Shown here one piece after another: positions 9,402 through 18,191 of a DNA stretch of 64,000 bases. The translations under genes were made by a program, and so were the position numbers. This DNA is from Nocardia cyriacigeorgica (GTDB lineage Bacteria; Actinomycetota; Actinomycetes; Mycobacteriales; Mycobacteriaceae), in contig NZ_JAAGUY010000003.1 of the NCBI RefSeq assembly GCF_010868145.1, positions 1 to 64,000 on the forward strand, in the 5' to 3' direction. The notes beneath the pieces were generated by a model that worked only from the letters and a program-made list of their open reading frames with translations, was not told where the DNA came from and searched no databases. The number at the start of each line of letters is the position of its first letter. Positions within the stretch are counted from its first letter, which is position 1.

Positions 9402-10154
9402 GTGAGCATGTATCGCGTATTCGAGGCACTCGACGAGTTGGTCGCCATCGTCGAAGAGGCGCGCGGGATCCCCCCGACGCGCAATTGCATCGTGCCGCGC
9501 GGTGATGTGCTTGAACTGCTCGACGACGTCAGAGATGCCCTACCGGGTGAACTCGACGATGCCCAGGACGTCCTCGATCACCGCGACAAGATCGTCACCG
9601 ATGCCCGCAATGCCGCCGAAACGGCGGTGACCGGAGCCAATGAGCAAGCTGCCGACACCATCGACTCCGCGCGAGCCGAGGCCGACCGCATCCTTGCCGA
9701 CGCCAAGGCGCACGCCGACCGCATGGTCGCCGAGGCCACCGCGCACGCCGACCGTCTGGTCGATACCGCCGAGGCCGAGGCCGCGCGCGTGGTTGCCGAC
9801 GGCAATGCCGAATACGAGGCCGTCACCGGGCGGGCGCGCGCCGAGTCCGAGCGAATGATCGAGGCGGGTAAGGCCTCCTACGATCGCTCGGTCGCCGACG
9901 GTAAGGCCGAGCAGGACCGGCTGGTGGCGCAGACCGAGGTGGTACGCGCCGCGCACGCCGAATCGGCCCGGCTGATCGACACCGCACAGGCCGATTCGGA
10001 CCGGATGCGCGAGGAGTGCGATCACTACGTCGACTCCAAGCTCGCTGATTTCGAGGAGACGCTCAACGGCACGTTGCGCATCGTCGGACGCGGTCGTCAG
10101 CAGTTGCGGTCCGGCATGGGCATGCCGGACTACGCCTCCGAATACCGGCGCTAG
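9402..10154 (+). CDS. sepIVA: Septal/cell-elongation coiled-coil protein SepIVA (DivIVA-like)
   Basis: A 250-residue protein like Rv2927c (SepIVA), a DivIVA-family factor needed for septation and polar growth in mycobacteria. The N-terminus (YRVFEALDEL, then VPRGDVLELLDDVRDALPGELDDA) matches that family. Residues 60-210 are a long coiled coil with repeated A-E-A-D-R heptads, and the C-terminus contains the conserved VGRGRQQLR. GTG 9402 has AGGAGAG 8 nt upstream; ATG 9408 (MYRVF) is the alternative and matches the mycobacterial start. It heads the conserved rpmF-rnc-mutM region. Confidence 0.9.
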   Translation: MSMYRVFEALDELVAIVEEARGIPPTRNCIVPRGDVLELLDDVRDALPGELDDAQDVLDHRDKIVTDARNAAETAVTGANEQAADTIDSARAEADRILADAKAHADRMVAEATAHADRLVDTAEAEAARVVADGNAEYEAVTGRARAESERMIEAGKASYDRSVADGKAEQDRLVAQTEVVRAAHAESARLIDTAQADSDRMREECDHYVDSKLADFEETLNGTLRIVGRGRQQLRSGMGMPDYASEYRR

Positions 10155-10294
10155 CGCTGTCCTTCCCCGGTCGTAGGCGCTGACCCGATCGCCGCGGGGC
10201 GGGGAGTTCCGCTCGGCCGACTTGGGTCCGGCCTGCCGTGTCGCGTACTGTGGAGTGGTTGCCCATTCCCCCTGATCGTGAAGGTGAGTTCGTG

Positions 10295-10978
10295 ATGCCC
10301 GCCGGTTCCGGTTCTGCCTCGCGCTCGCGTACCGGCTCGCACCCGGTGCCCGACACGGGCTTCGTCCTGGACGTCCGCAACCTCGGCCGCGGCGCCGGGT
10401 CGATGCGCGAACTGCATCGCACGGTGACCACGACCGACCGTCTCGGACTCGACCTGATCGCCATCCCGGTAGGTGCCGAGATGGAGCTCGACCTGCGCCT
10501 GCAGGCGGTCTCCGAAGGTGTGCTGATCACCGGAACGGTGTCCGCGCCCCTTACCGGCGAATGTTCACGCTGCCTCGAATCGTTCGACGACGAGATCGAG
10601 CTGTCGCTGACCGAACTGTTCGCCTACCCGGACAGCGCCACCGAGCAGACCACCTCCGAGGACGAGGTGTACCGAATGGTCGACGATCTCATCGACCTCG
10701 AAGCCGTCATCGTGGACGCGCTCGGCCTGGAGCTTCCGCTGCAGCCGCTGTGCACGCCCGACTGCGCCGGACTGTGCCCGGAATGCGGAGTGCGGATGGC
10801 GATTGCGGGTTCTGATCATGGCCATGAGATACTTGACCCCCGCTGGGCCGGGCTGGCGAATTTCGCCGCCGATTCGCCCGGCGATGGCAGCCCCGACGAG
10901 GGTGCCGCCGCCCCAGACCGTTCCGCCGACCAGGCAGACACTGCCGACCGGGCAGACACACAGACAGAGGAGAAGTAG
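10295..10978 (+). CDS. DUF177 (YceD-like) protein
   Basis: A 227-residue DUF177 protein, the Rv2926c equivalent. The family is almost always just upstream of rpmF and is tied to large-subunit rRNA and ribosomal protein expression; its exact role is not settled. Conserved cysteines are visible in ECSRCLE and in the [13 protein letters not shown] cluster, which may bind metal. ATG 10295 is preferred over upstream frames because AAGGTGAG precedes it at 7 nt. The last 40 residues are acidic and low complexity. Only 2 nt separate it from rpmF. Confidence 0.9.
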   Translation: MPAGSGSASRSRTGSHPVPDTGFVLDVRNLGRGAGSMRELHRTVTTTDRLGLDLIAIPVGAEMELDLRLQAVSEGVLITGTVSAPLTGECSRCLESFDDEIELSLTELFAYPDSATEQTTSEDEVYRMVDDLIDLEAVIVDALGLELPLQPLCTPDCAGLCPECGVRMAIAGSDHGHEILDPRWAGLANFAADSPGDGSPDEGAAAPDRSADQADTADRADTQTEEK

Positions 10979-10980
10979 TC

Positions 10981-11163
10981 GTGGCCGTTCCCAAGCGCCG
11001 GATGTCCCGTTCCAACACCAGGTCGCGGCGCAGCCAGTGGAAGGCCACCGCGCCTACCCTGATCACCTGCCCGAACCGGGCCTGCGGTGAGAAGACCCTC
11101 CCGCACATCGCCTGCCCGTCCTGCGGCACCTACAAGGGCCGCCAGGTCACCTCTGCGGTCTGA
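10981..11163 (+). CDS. rpmF: 50S ribosomal protein L32
   Basis: A 60-residue ribosomal protein with the family start [16 protein letters not shown] and a four-cysteine zinc site (CPNRAC and CPSC). It is therefore the zinc-containing form. It starts with GTG 2 nt after the DUF177 gene, in the universal DUF177-rpmF pairing. Confidence 0.97.
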   Translation: MAVPKRRMSRSNTRSRRSQWKATAPTLITCPNRACGEKTLPHIACPSCGTYKGRQVTSAV

Positions 11164-11177
11164 GTATCAGATCAGCC

Positions 11178-11900
11178 GTGACCGCCGGTAAGGACGAACT
11201 CGGCCCCTCCGGTAACCATGCGAGCCTGCTCGCCGCCCTCGGTGTCGAGCTGGCGCCGGAGCTGCTGACGCTCGCACTCACCCACCGCTCGTACGCGTAC
11301 GAGAACGGTGGGCTCCCGACCAACGAGCGCCTGGAATTCCTCGGCGACTCGGTACTCGGGCTGAGCATCACCGAACGGCTCTACCATGAGCACCCGGACA
11401 AGTCCGAGGGTGAGCTCGCGAAGCTGCGCGCCAGCGTGGTCAACATGCACGCGCTCGCCGAGGTCGCCCGCGGTCTCGGCGAGGGCGGGCTCGGCGCGCA
11501 CCTGCTGCTCGGCAAGGGTGAAGAACTCACCGGCGGCCGGGACAAGCCGAGCATCCTCGCCGATGGCATGGAGTCGCTGCTGGGTGCGGTGCATCTCGAG
11601 CACGGCATCGAGGTCGCACGCGGGGTGGTGCTTCGGCTGTTCGCCGAGCTGCTCGAGCGTGGTCCGAGAATGGGTGCCGGGCTCGACTGGAAGACCAGCC
11701 TGCAGGAGCTCACCGCCGAACGCGGTCTCGGCGTGCCCAGCTACGAGATCACCTCGACCGGGCCCGATCACGACAAAGAATTCACCGCCACCACGGTGAT
11801 TGCCGGCCGGGCCTACGGTCAGGGTGTCGGCCGCTCCAAGAAGGAAGCCGAGCAGAAGGCCGCGGGCGCCGCCTATCAGGCGTTGACCGCCGAATCCTGA
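11178..11900 (+). CDS. rnc: Ribonuclease III
   Basis: Cuts double-stranded RNA and matures 16S and 23S rRNA precursors. The 240 residues hold the catalytic domain with the signature [12 protein letters not shown] (residues 49-60, metal-binding Glu53 and Asp57) and a C-terminal double-stranded RNA-binding domain (about 168-236, DWKTSLQEL through [16 protein letters not shown]). The GTG start lies 15 nt after rpmF and the stop is 1 nt before mutM, so it is cotranscribed. Confidence 0.97.
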   Translation: MTAGKDELGPSGNHASLLAALGVELAPELLTLALTHRSYAYENGGLPTNERLEFLGDSVLGLSITERLYHEHPDKSEGELAKLRASVVNMHALAEVARGLGEGGLGAHLLLGKGEELTGGRDKPSILADGMESLLGAVHLEHGIEVARGVVLRLFAELLERGPRMGAGLDWKTSLQELTAERGLGVPSYEITSTGPDHDKEFTATTVIAGRAYGQGVGRSKKEAEQKAAGAAYQALTAES

Positions 11901-11901
11901 C

Positions 11902-12768
11902 GTGCCCGAACTCCCCGAAGTCGAGGTCGTCCGGCGCGGTCTTGCCTGTCATGTGGTCGGTCACGTCATCGAATCGGTGGCCGTCACCCATCCGCGGTCG
12001 GTGCGCCGCCATCTCGAAGGTGCCGCCGACCTGGCCGCCCGGCTGTCGGGCCGGCGCGTGGCCGACGCCGAACGCCGCGGCAAATACCTGTGGCTGACCT
12101 TCGACGATCCCGACCTCGCACTGGTCGTTCACCTCGGCATGAGCGGCCAGATGCTGGTGCGGTCGGCCGAGGCTGCGGTGGAGAAGCATGCCCATATCCG
12201 CGCGACCCTCGACGACGGCACCGAGCTGCGGTTCGTCGACCAGCGCACCTTCGGTGGCTGGGCGTTGGCCGACCTGGTCGAGGTGGATGGCACCCACGTG
12301 CCCGAGCCGGTCGCCCACATCGCCCGCGACCCGCTGGACTCGAAATTCGACGCCGAGGCCGTGGTGGCCGCGATACGCGCCAAACGGACCGAGATCAAAC
12401 GCGTCCTGCTCGACCAGACCGTCATTTCCGGTGTCGGCAACATCTACGCCGACGAGGCGCTGTGGCGGGCGAAGATCCACGGCTGCCGGACCGCCGCCGG
12501 ACTCTCCAGGCCCGCGGTGCGGACACTGCTCACCGAGGTCGAGGCCGTGATGGGTGATGCGCTCGCGGCCGGCGGCACCTCCTTCGATGCGCTGTATGTC
12601 GACGTCAACGGCGATTCGGGCTATTTCGAGCGTTCACTGGCCGTCTATGGCCGTGCCGACCGGCCGTGTCCACGCTGCGGGGCACCGATCGTGCGGGAGA
12701 AGTTCATGAACCGCTCCTCGTACTCGTGCCCGCGATGCCAGAAGAAGGCTCGCCCCGGCACCCGATAG
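11902..12768 (+). CDS. mutM: Formamidopyrimidine-DNA glycosylase
   Basis: Base-excision repair enzyme that removes 8-oxoguanine and formamidopyrimidines and cleaves the abasic site. The start [13 protein letters not shown] gives Pro2, the catalytic nucleophile, and Glu3. The C-terminal zinc finger is intact (CPRC, then SCPRC 16-20 residues later). The 288-residue length is usual. The GTG start is 1 nt after the rnc stop, giving the rnc-mutM operon of actinobacteria. Confidence 0.97.
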   Translation: MPELPEVEVVRRGLACHVVGHVIESVAVTHPRSVRRHLEGAADLAARLSGRRVADAERRGKYLWLTFDDPDLALVVHLGMSGQMLVRSAEAAVEKHAHIRATLDDGTELRFVDQRTFGGWALADLVEVDGTHVPEPVAHIARDPLDSKFDAEAVVAAIRAKRTEIKRVLLDQTVISGVGNIYADEALWRAKIHGCRTAAGLSRPAVRTLLTEVEAVMGDALAAGGTSFDALYVDVNGDSGYFERSLAVYGRADRPCPRCGAPIVREKFMNRSSYSCPRCQKKARPGTR

Positions 12769-12825
12769 CGAGCTACCGTTTCTGCAGACGGCCCGACTGT
12801 GACACCGGCCGTGCAGGAAGGACAC

Positions 12826-13407
12826 ATGCGCAAGCTCACCTACTACGTCGCATCCACCATCGACGGGTTCATCGCCACCGAGGAAGGGTCGGTCGACTTC
12901 TTCCCGGTCGGTGGTGACCACGGCCCGGCGATCACGGCGCAGTACCCGGAAACGCTGCCGACCAAGGTCCGCGAAGCGCTCGGCATCGATAAGCGCAACG
13001 CCAACTTCGACACCGTGCTGATGGGGCGCAAAACCCACGATTTCGGGGTGCGCACCGGCACCTCCAGCCCGTACGCGCACCTACGCCAGTTCGTGGTCTC
13101 CTCGACGCTGCCGGAGAGCCCGGATCCGGCCGTCGAACTGATCGCCGCCGACCCGCTGGCCAAGGTGCGTGAGCTCAAACGCGACAAAGGGCTCGGCATC
13201 TGGCTGTGCGGTGGCGGCGAGCTGGCCCAGGTGCTGCTCCCGGAGATCGACCAGATCTTCCTGAAGCTGTATCCGATCGTGCTCGGCCGCGGCCGGTCCC
13301 TGTTCGGTGATGGTCCGAAGCTGCCCGAACCGACCCGGTTCAGGGTCATCACCAGTCAGATCTTCGAGGACGGGGTGGCGTTCGTGAAATACGGCAGGAT
13401 TCGATAG
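12826..13407 (+). CDS. Dihydrofolate reductase family protein (RibD C-terminal-like)
   Basis: A 193-residue member of the RibD_C/DHFR-like reductase superfamily. The start RKLTYYVASTIDGFIA, the central VLMGRKTHDFG and the late ELAQVLLPEIDQIFLKLYPIVLGRGRSLF (read in short pieces) follow the family pattern. These enzymes use NAD(P)H, but the substrate of this group is unknown. ATG 12826 has GGAAGGA 5-10 nt upstream; the longer frame from 12799 does not. It is the first gene of the large block absent from the M. tuberculosis order. Confidence 0.82.
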   Translation: MRKLTYYVASTIDGFIATEEGSVDFFPVGGDHGPAITAQYPETLPTKVREALGIDKRNANFDTVLMGRKTHDFGVRTGTSSPYAHLRQFVVSSTLPESPDPAVELIAADPLAKVRELKRDKGLGIWLCGGGELAQVLLPEIDQIFLKLYPIVLGRGRSLFGDGPKLPEPTRFRVITSQIFEDGVAFVKYGRIR

Positions 13408-13412
13408 CCAAG

Positions 13413-14477
13413 GTGGCCGACGACGATTCGACCGCGACACCGGACCCGGCCACTGCGCCGGGACCGGTGCGGGCACTGCGGGAGATCGGCTTCTGGCTCG
13501 AGCGCGAACGCGCGAAAACTCATCGGGTGCAGGCCTACCGCCGGGCCGCCGATATCGTGGCTGGCCTATCCGATGAGGAGCGTGCCGCGCGCAGGGCCGC
13601 CAACAGCTGGCGGGAATTGTCGGGCATCGGGCCGAAGACCGCGGCCGTCATCGAGCAGGCGTATTCCGGCGTCGTACCGCCGTATCTGGTCGAACTGCGT
13701 GCCGCCGCCGAGTCGATCGGCATCGAAGGCAGGCCGCTGCGTGAGCTGCTGCGCGGCGATCTGCACACCCACTCCAACTGGTCCGACGGCGGCAGCCCGA
13801 TCGCGGAGATGATGCGCATTGCCGCTGCGCTCGGGCACGAATACTGCGCGCTGACCGACCATTCGCCGCGGCTGACCGTGGCCAACGGACTCTCCGCCGA
13901 ACGGTTGCGCCGCCAGCTCGACGCGGTAGCGGAACTCAATACCGAACTCGCCCCGTTCCGGATCCTCACCGGTATCGAGGTCGACATTCTCGACGACGGT
14001 AGCCTCGATCAGGATCCGGACCTGCTCGACGAACTGGATATTGTTGTGGCCAGCGTGCATTCGCGGCTGCGCGATGACCGCGAGACGATGACCAAGCGCA
14101 TGGTCTACGCCGTCGCCAACCCGCTCGTGGATGTGTTGGGGCACTGCACCGGGCGGCTCGTGATGGGCGGGCGCGGTACCAGGCCGGAATCGGAGTTCGA
14201 CGCCGAGCTGGTGTTCGAGGCGTGCAGGCGTTTCGGTACCGCGGTCGAAATCAACAGCAGGCCAGAACGGCAGGACCCGCCGAGCAGGCTGATGCGGCTG
14301 GCCATCGAGGTCGGCTGCGAATTCGCCGTCGACACCGACGCCCACGCGCCCGGCCAGCTGGATTGGCAGGGTTACGGATGCGCCCGCGCGGTCGCCAACG
14401 AAGTGCCGCCGGAACGCGTCATCAACACCAAACCGTTGGACGAATTGCTGGCGTGGACGCGGGAATCCGGCGCCTGA
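13413..14477 (+). CDS. HhH-PHP domain phosphoesterase (PolX-type, without polymerase domain)
   Basis: A 354-residue protein with an N-terminal helix-hairpin-helix part (about 15-100, SGIGPKTAAVIEQAY) and a PHP phosphoesterase domain. The metal-binding motifs are in order: GDLHTHSNWSDG, ALTDHSP, GIEVDIL, VVASVHS, DVLGHCTGR and DTDAHA. This resembles the N-terminal HhH and C-terminal PHP of PolX repair polymerases with the nucleotidyltransferase centre missing. A role in DNA end processing is inferred. The GTG start is 5 nt after the DHFR-like gene, so the two are probably cotranscribed. Confidence 0.82.
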   Translation: MADDDSTATPDPATAPGPVRALREIGFWLERERAKTHRVQAYRRAADIVAGLSDEERAARRAANSWRELSGIGPKTAAVIEQAYSGVVPPYLVELRAAAESIGIEGRPLRELLRGDLHTHSNWSDGGSPIAEMMRIAAALGHEYCALTDHSPRLTVANGLSAERLRRQLDAVAELNTELAPFRILTGIEVDILDDGSLDQDPDLLDELDIVVASVHSRLRDDRETMTKRMVYAVANPLVDVLGHCTGRLVMGGRGTRPESEFDAELVFEACRRFGTAVEINSRPERQDPPSRLMRLAIEVGCEFAVDTDAHAPGQLDWQGYGCARAVANEVPPERVINTKPLDELLAWTRESGA

Positions 14478-14495
14478 TCGCGCGGCCGTTTGGTT

Positions 14496-14513
14496 AACTG
14501 TTCGCGAACAGTT
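14496..14513. promoter_or_regulatory. 18-bp perfect palindrome upstream of the PstS-like gene
   Basis: The sequence AACTGTTCGCGAACAGTT is self-complementary over all 18 bases and lies 76 bp upstream of the PstS-like start. It looks like a dimeric regulator site. It differs from the actinobacterial LexA box in spacing, so no factor is named. Confidence 0.5.
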
Positions 14514-14589
14514 CCGTCGATGCTGGGGAATTCGGCCGGGTGTGGCCGAAAATGGTTGCCACGCATTTGTGGTGGGGAGGGATAGGTCA

Positions 14590-16110
14590 GTGGGCGGCTT
14601 TCCGCTGGAGATTGTGCTCGCGCTCATCGGTATTGCCGTGCCGATCGGGGCCTTCCTGTGGGAGTTCGTCTTCGTCGGGCGTAAACAACTCGGCTACCGG
14701 GTGCAGATGGATACGCCTGTCACCGGCGAAATCGAATCGGTGTTTCCCGGTGTGCTGCCGCAGCTGCGGCCGCAGGCCGACGGTGCGAGCCCGGATCTGA
14801 AGGACCTGTCGGTGGTCCTGATGCGGATCGAGAACAGCGGCGCCACCTCACTCGATACCATCGACTACGGCACCCCAGACAACGGCCGCGCCGGGCTGCA
14901 CCTGCGATTCCCGCAGCGCCGCGTCATCGGTATGGCCGTCACCGAACTCAGTGATCCCGCCCTCGGTGACCTGCTCGAGCCGGACTCCGGGATCGCGGTG
15001 CGGGAATCCACCGACAACGTCGGCATCATCGACCTGCCCCGGGTGCCGCTCAACCGCGCCGACCACTACAAGATCCTCGCCATTCTGCAGCGCTCGACGG
15101 GGACGGGGGAGTATCCGCCGCCGCGACTGCAGGGCATGATCAAGGGCGGGCGGGTCACCGAAACCCGCAGCCAGACCGGTATCCCGCTGTTCATGATCGC
15201 GCTCATCGCGTTCCTGGTGGTGGTGATCGTCGCTCAGTTCATCGTCGCGGCGGTGGAGCGCGGTAAAGCTCCGCTGGGATGTGCCGACGGGAAACTGACC
15301 GTCGTCGGGTCGACGGCCTTCGAGCAGGTCATCCGCGAGGCCGCCGACGTCTACAAGCGCAGCTGCCGCGGTGCCACCTTCGAATTCGCCTTCGAGGGCA
15401 GCGAGCCGGGGATGAACCGGCTGGAATCGGAAGGCATCGAGAATTCCGGGCTGTTGGCCATAGCCGACGGGCCGATGGGTCTGGACTATCCGACCCTGGT
15501 GGAGCGGCCGCTGGCGCTGTCACTGTTCAGCATGATCGTGCACCCCGGTACCCAAGTACGGCACCTGACCGTCGAACAGATCCGGGACCTGTACGCCGGG
15601 CGGGTGGAGAGCTGGAGCCAGCTCGGTGGCGCCGATCTGCCGGTGCGCCTGATCAACCGTCATCCGGGGTCGGGGACGCGGCACACCTTCGAGTCCAGGC
15701 TGCTCGATGGCGAGCAGCCCGCCGCCCGCGCCGCCACTTGCCGGGAGATCCGCCGCGAACCGGGTCCGGGACGCTGCGACGTGGCGGTGACCAAGGACAT
15801 GCTGGCCGCGGTGGCCGAGACGCCCGGTGCCGTCGGCTATACCGAGCATGCCGACGCCGCGGAGTCCACCCAGGTGGCGACGGTGACCATCAACGGTCGG
15901 CAGGCCACCCGAGAAGCGGCCGCCAACCGCATCTACCCGTTCTGGGGAATCGAGTACGCCTACAGCTACGGCGATTTCGCTCCCGAATCGCTCGGCGCCA
16001 GCTTCCTGCGTTTCCTGACCGAGGCCGGCGGTGAGGATGTCATCCGGGCGGCGGGGAACATGCCGTGCCGGGACCTGGCGTATCCGTCCATGTGCCGCCC
16101 GTTCCCGTGA
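14590..16110 (+). CDS. Membrane-anchored PstS-like substrate-binding protein
   Basis: A 506-residue protein with two membrane segments (about 5-25 and 200-225), a roughly 170-residue domain between them, and a C-terminal PstS-like periplasmic-binding domain. The latter is recognised by TVVGSTAFEQV, the phosphate-type loop HPGSGTRHTFES and VGYTEHADA. By the positive-inside rule (GRK after the first segment) the middle domain is cytoplasmic and the binding domain is outside, suggesting a sensor or tether rather than an ABC transport subunit. No pst transporter genes are nearby. GTG 14590 has GGGAGGGA upstream; GTG 14542 lacks a site. Confidence 0.72.
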   Translation: MGGFPLEIVLALIGIAVPIGAFLWEFVFVGRKQLGYRVQMDTPVTGEIESVFPGVLPQLRPQADGASPDLKDLSVVLMRIENSGATSLDTIDYGTPDNGRAGLHLRFPQRRVIGMAVTELSDPALGDLLEPDSGIAVRESTDNVGIIDLPRVPLNRADHYKILAILQRSTGTGEYPPPRLQGMIKGGRVTETRSQTGIPLFMIALIAFLVVVIVAQFIVAAVERGKAPLGCADGKLTVVGSTAFEQVIREAADVYKRSCRGATFEFAFEGSEPGMNRLESEGIENSGLLAIADGPMGLDYPTLVERPLALSLFSMIVHPGTQVRHLTVEQIRDLYAGRVESWSQLGGADLPVRLINRHPGSGTRHTFESRLLDGEQPAARAATCREIRREPGPGRCDVAVTKDMLAAVAETPGAVGYTEHADAAESTQVATVTINGRQATREAAANRIYPFWGIEYAYSYGDFAPESLGASFLRFLTEAGGEDVIRAAGNMPCRDLAYPSMCRPFP

Positions 16111-16143
16111 GCTCGGCGGCCGAGATCTGTCGGTGGTGTCGGC

Positions 16144-16149
16144 CATAAT
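16144..16149 (+). promoter_or_regulatory. -10 element before the AlkZ-like gene
   Basis: CATAAT ends 8 nt before the ATG and there is no Shine-Dalgarno sequence, which suggests a leaderless transcript. Confidence 0.4.
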
Positions 16150-16157
16150 CGACGCTC

Positions 16158-17261
16158 ATGCGAGAGTTGTCGTTACGTGAGTTGAATCGGACGCTGCTGA
16201 TGCGGCAGCGACTGGCCGAACGCGTCGACGACACCCCACTGGAGTTGATCCGGCATCTGGTGGCGGTGCAGGGGCAGGAACCGAATTGGCCGTATGTCGG
16301 GCTGTGGGCGCGACTGTCCGGGTTCCGGCACGACGATCTCGCCGTGCTGCTGCGGGAGCGGAAGCTGGTGCGTTCCACCATGATCCGCCGCACCATGCAC
16401 CTGGCCGCCGCCGAGGACTACCGCTGGCTGCGTCCCACCGTGCAACCGTGGGTGGAATCGTTGCTGAAGGCGGCGTACTACCGCGACGAGATCGAAGGTG
16501 TCGACCTCACCGAACTCGCCGCGTATGGCAGGAGCCTGCTCACCGGCCGCACGATGGCACGCGGTGAACTGGGCAAACTACTCGCCGAGCACTTCCCGGA
16601 CCGGCACACCCGCCGACTCGCCGACACCGTTGAGGTCTTGGTTCCGCTGGCGCACGGCGCCGATACCGGTGCGTGGGGCCGCTGGCGCAACCGCTACGTC
16701 ACCGTCGGTCTGGCCGACGAATGGATCGGAGGCCCGCTCTCCGACCCCGACCCCGACACACTCGTCCTGCGCTATTTGGCAGCGTTCGGCCCCGCCACCG
16801 TCGCCGACATCCAAGCCTGGTCGGGCACCACCCGTCTGGCCGCCGTGCTGACCCGTCTCCGCCCGGAACTACGTGTTTTCCGCGACGAGGACGGTCGCGA
16901 ACTCTACGACCTCCCCGACGCCCCACTCGCTCCGGCGGATCTCCCGGCGCCGGTCCGCTTCCTCCCCGCCTTCGACAATGCCCTCCTCGGTCACAAGGAC
17001 CGCCGCCGCATCATCGCCGAAACCGATCGTCTGCGCACCGCCAAAGAAGCGTCGGCGGGCATCCCCACATACCTGGTAGACGGCTTCGCACACGGGCGCT
17101 GGGCTCTCGACGCGACCACGATCCGCATCCTGCCGTGGTATCCGTTCACGCCGGAGACGGAGCAGGCAGTCCTCGCCGAAGCCGGCACCCTGCTTCCGTT
17201 CATCCTTCCCGGCCAGAGAGGCGAGGTCGTAATCGACGAGTCCGAGCTGACCTGTGCGTGA
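16158..17261 (+). CDS. Winged-helix DNA-binding protein (AlkZ/YcaQ-like)
   Basis: A 367-residue member of the HTH_42 family that includes the DNA glycosylases AlkZ and YcaQ, which remove bulky alkylated bases or unhook interstrand crosslinks. The length equals AlkZ. The Q-x-Q catalytic motif is visible as Gln38-Gly39-Gln40, at the position expected from AlkZ. Other family segments are STMIRRTMHLAAAEDYRWLRP and GAWGRWRNRY, and the C-terminus ends as a winged helix. Crosslink repair or protection from a self-made alkylating product is inferred; no biosynthetic cluster is seen here. Confidence 0.75.
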   Translation: MRELSLRELNRTLLMRQRLAERVDDTPLELIRHLVAVQGQEPNWPYVGLWARLSGFRHDDLAVLLRERKLVRSTMIRRTMHLAAAEDYRWLRPTVQPWVESLLKAAYYRDEIEGVDLTELAAYGRSLLTGRTMARGELGKLLAEHFPDRHTRRLADTVEVLVPLAHGADTGAWGRWRNRYVTVGLADEWIGGPLSDPDPDTLVLRYLAAFGPATVADIQAWSGTTRLAAVLTRLRPELRVFRDEDGRELYDLPDAPLAPADLPAPVRFLPAFDNALLGHKDRRRIIAETDRLRTAKEASAGIPTYLVDGFAHGRWALDATTIRILPWYPFTPETEQAVLAEAGTLLPFILPGQRGEVVIDESELTCA

Positions 17262-17265
17262 GTGT

Positions 17266-17301
17266 GGGTGGCTCGGTCGGGGATATGCGACCGAGCCACC
17301 C
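17266..17301. terminator. Bidirectional terminator between the AlkZ-like gene and kdpC
   Basis: A perfect 14-bp stem (17266-17279 with 17288-17301) and 8-nt loop lie between two convergent genes, with further pairing outside it (GTGAG and CTCAC). It ends 5 nt before the kdpC stop. Confidence 0.8.
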
Positions 17302-17305
17302 GGGC

Positions 17306-18190
17306 TCACGCCTGGAACGGGTGGTCGCGGTCAAGGGCAAGGTTGAGTTCGACGATGTTGACGCGGGGTTCGCCGAGGAAGCCAAGGGTTCGGCCTTCGG
17401 TGTGCGCGTCGATCAGGTCGCGGACCTGGGGCTCGGTGAGGTGGCGGGTGGCGGCTATCCGGGCGATCTGGATGTCCGCGTAGGCGGGCGAGATGTGCGG
17501 GTCGAGGCCGCTACCGCTGGCGGTGACGGCGTCGGCCGGGACCGCAGGATCATCGGGGGCGTCGCCACGGAGGGGGACGATGCGGCCGATGGAGTAGTCG
17601 GCGCCGGGTTCGGCACATTCCACGCTGACACCGAGGTAGGTGGCGATGAACGGATCGGCAGGGCACAGTTCGTTGACGCTGACCACACGGACGGGCGCAC
17701 TCACCTCCCCGTCGGCATTGCGTGGGCCGATCACCGAGAGCACCGCGCCGACACCGCCTTCCGTGCAGAATGGGCGAGAACCGTCGACCCTCTCACGGTC
17801 GCCGATCTCCTTGCTGCGGGCGCAGACGGTGGTGAGCAAGCTGGTGCGGGCCTCGGTGTCCACGATGTCCTCGGGACCGAGGTTGCTCGCAGAGGTGGAC
17901 ATGGGGTCGTAGCCGTCGCCGGCAGCCGATGGACGGCTCTGGAAGTACTGCGGTAGCGCGTTGCCGTCGGCGTCGGTGAACGATTGGCCGATGAGGCTGC
18001 TGCCGACGACCTTTCCGTCGACGGAAAGCAGCGAGCCGTCGGCCCTATCGTTCAATCCAGGGAACTGGCCGGCCACGAAGACGGCGAGGGGGTAGGCGAT
18101 CCCGGTGATGGCGGTCAGCACGAGCAAGGCTCGCAGCGCCGCCAGGTGCTGGCGGATCCACGTCGTTTTCCGCATCGAGAACACAGACAT
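17306..18190 (-). CDS. kdpC: Potassium-transporting ATPase subunit C
   Basis: KdpC is the single-span subunit that stabilises the KdpFABC pump. It has one N-terminal membrane segment (about 17-43) and the conserved PQYFQSRPSA, SGSGLDPHISPAYA and NIVELNLALD motifs. At 294 residues it is about 100 longer than E. coli KdpC; the extra part (about 112-212) lies outside the membrane and carries four cysteines (VCAR, FCTE, LCPA, ECAE) that could form disulfides. It starts 1 nt after the kdpB stop and is the last gene of the operon. Confidence 0.95.
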   Translation of the reverse strand: MSVFSMRKTTWIRQHLAALRALLVLTAITGIAYPLAVFVAGQFPGLNDRADGSLLSVDGKVVGSSLIGQSFTDADGNALPQYFQSRPSAAGDGYDPMSTSASNLGPEDIVDTEARTSLLTTVCARSKEIGDRERVDGSRPFCTEGGVGAVLSVIGPRNADGEVSAPVRVVSVNELCPADPFIATYLGVSVECAEPGADYSIGRIVPLRGDAPDDPAVPADAVTASGSGLDPHISPAYADIQIARIAATRHLTEPQVRDLIDAHTEGRTLGFLGEPRVNIVELNLALDRDHPFQA

Positions 18191-18191
18191 A

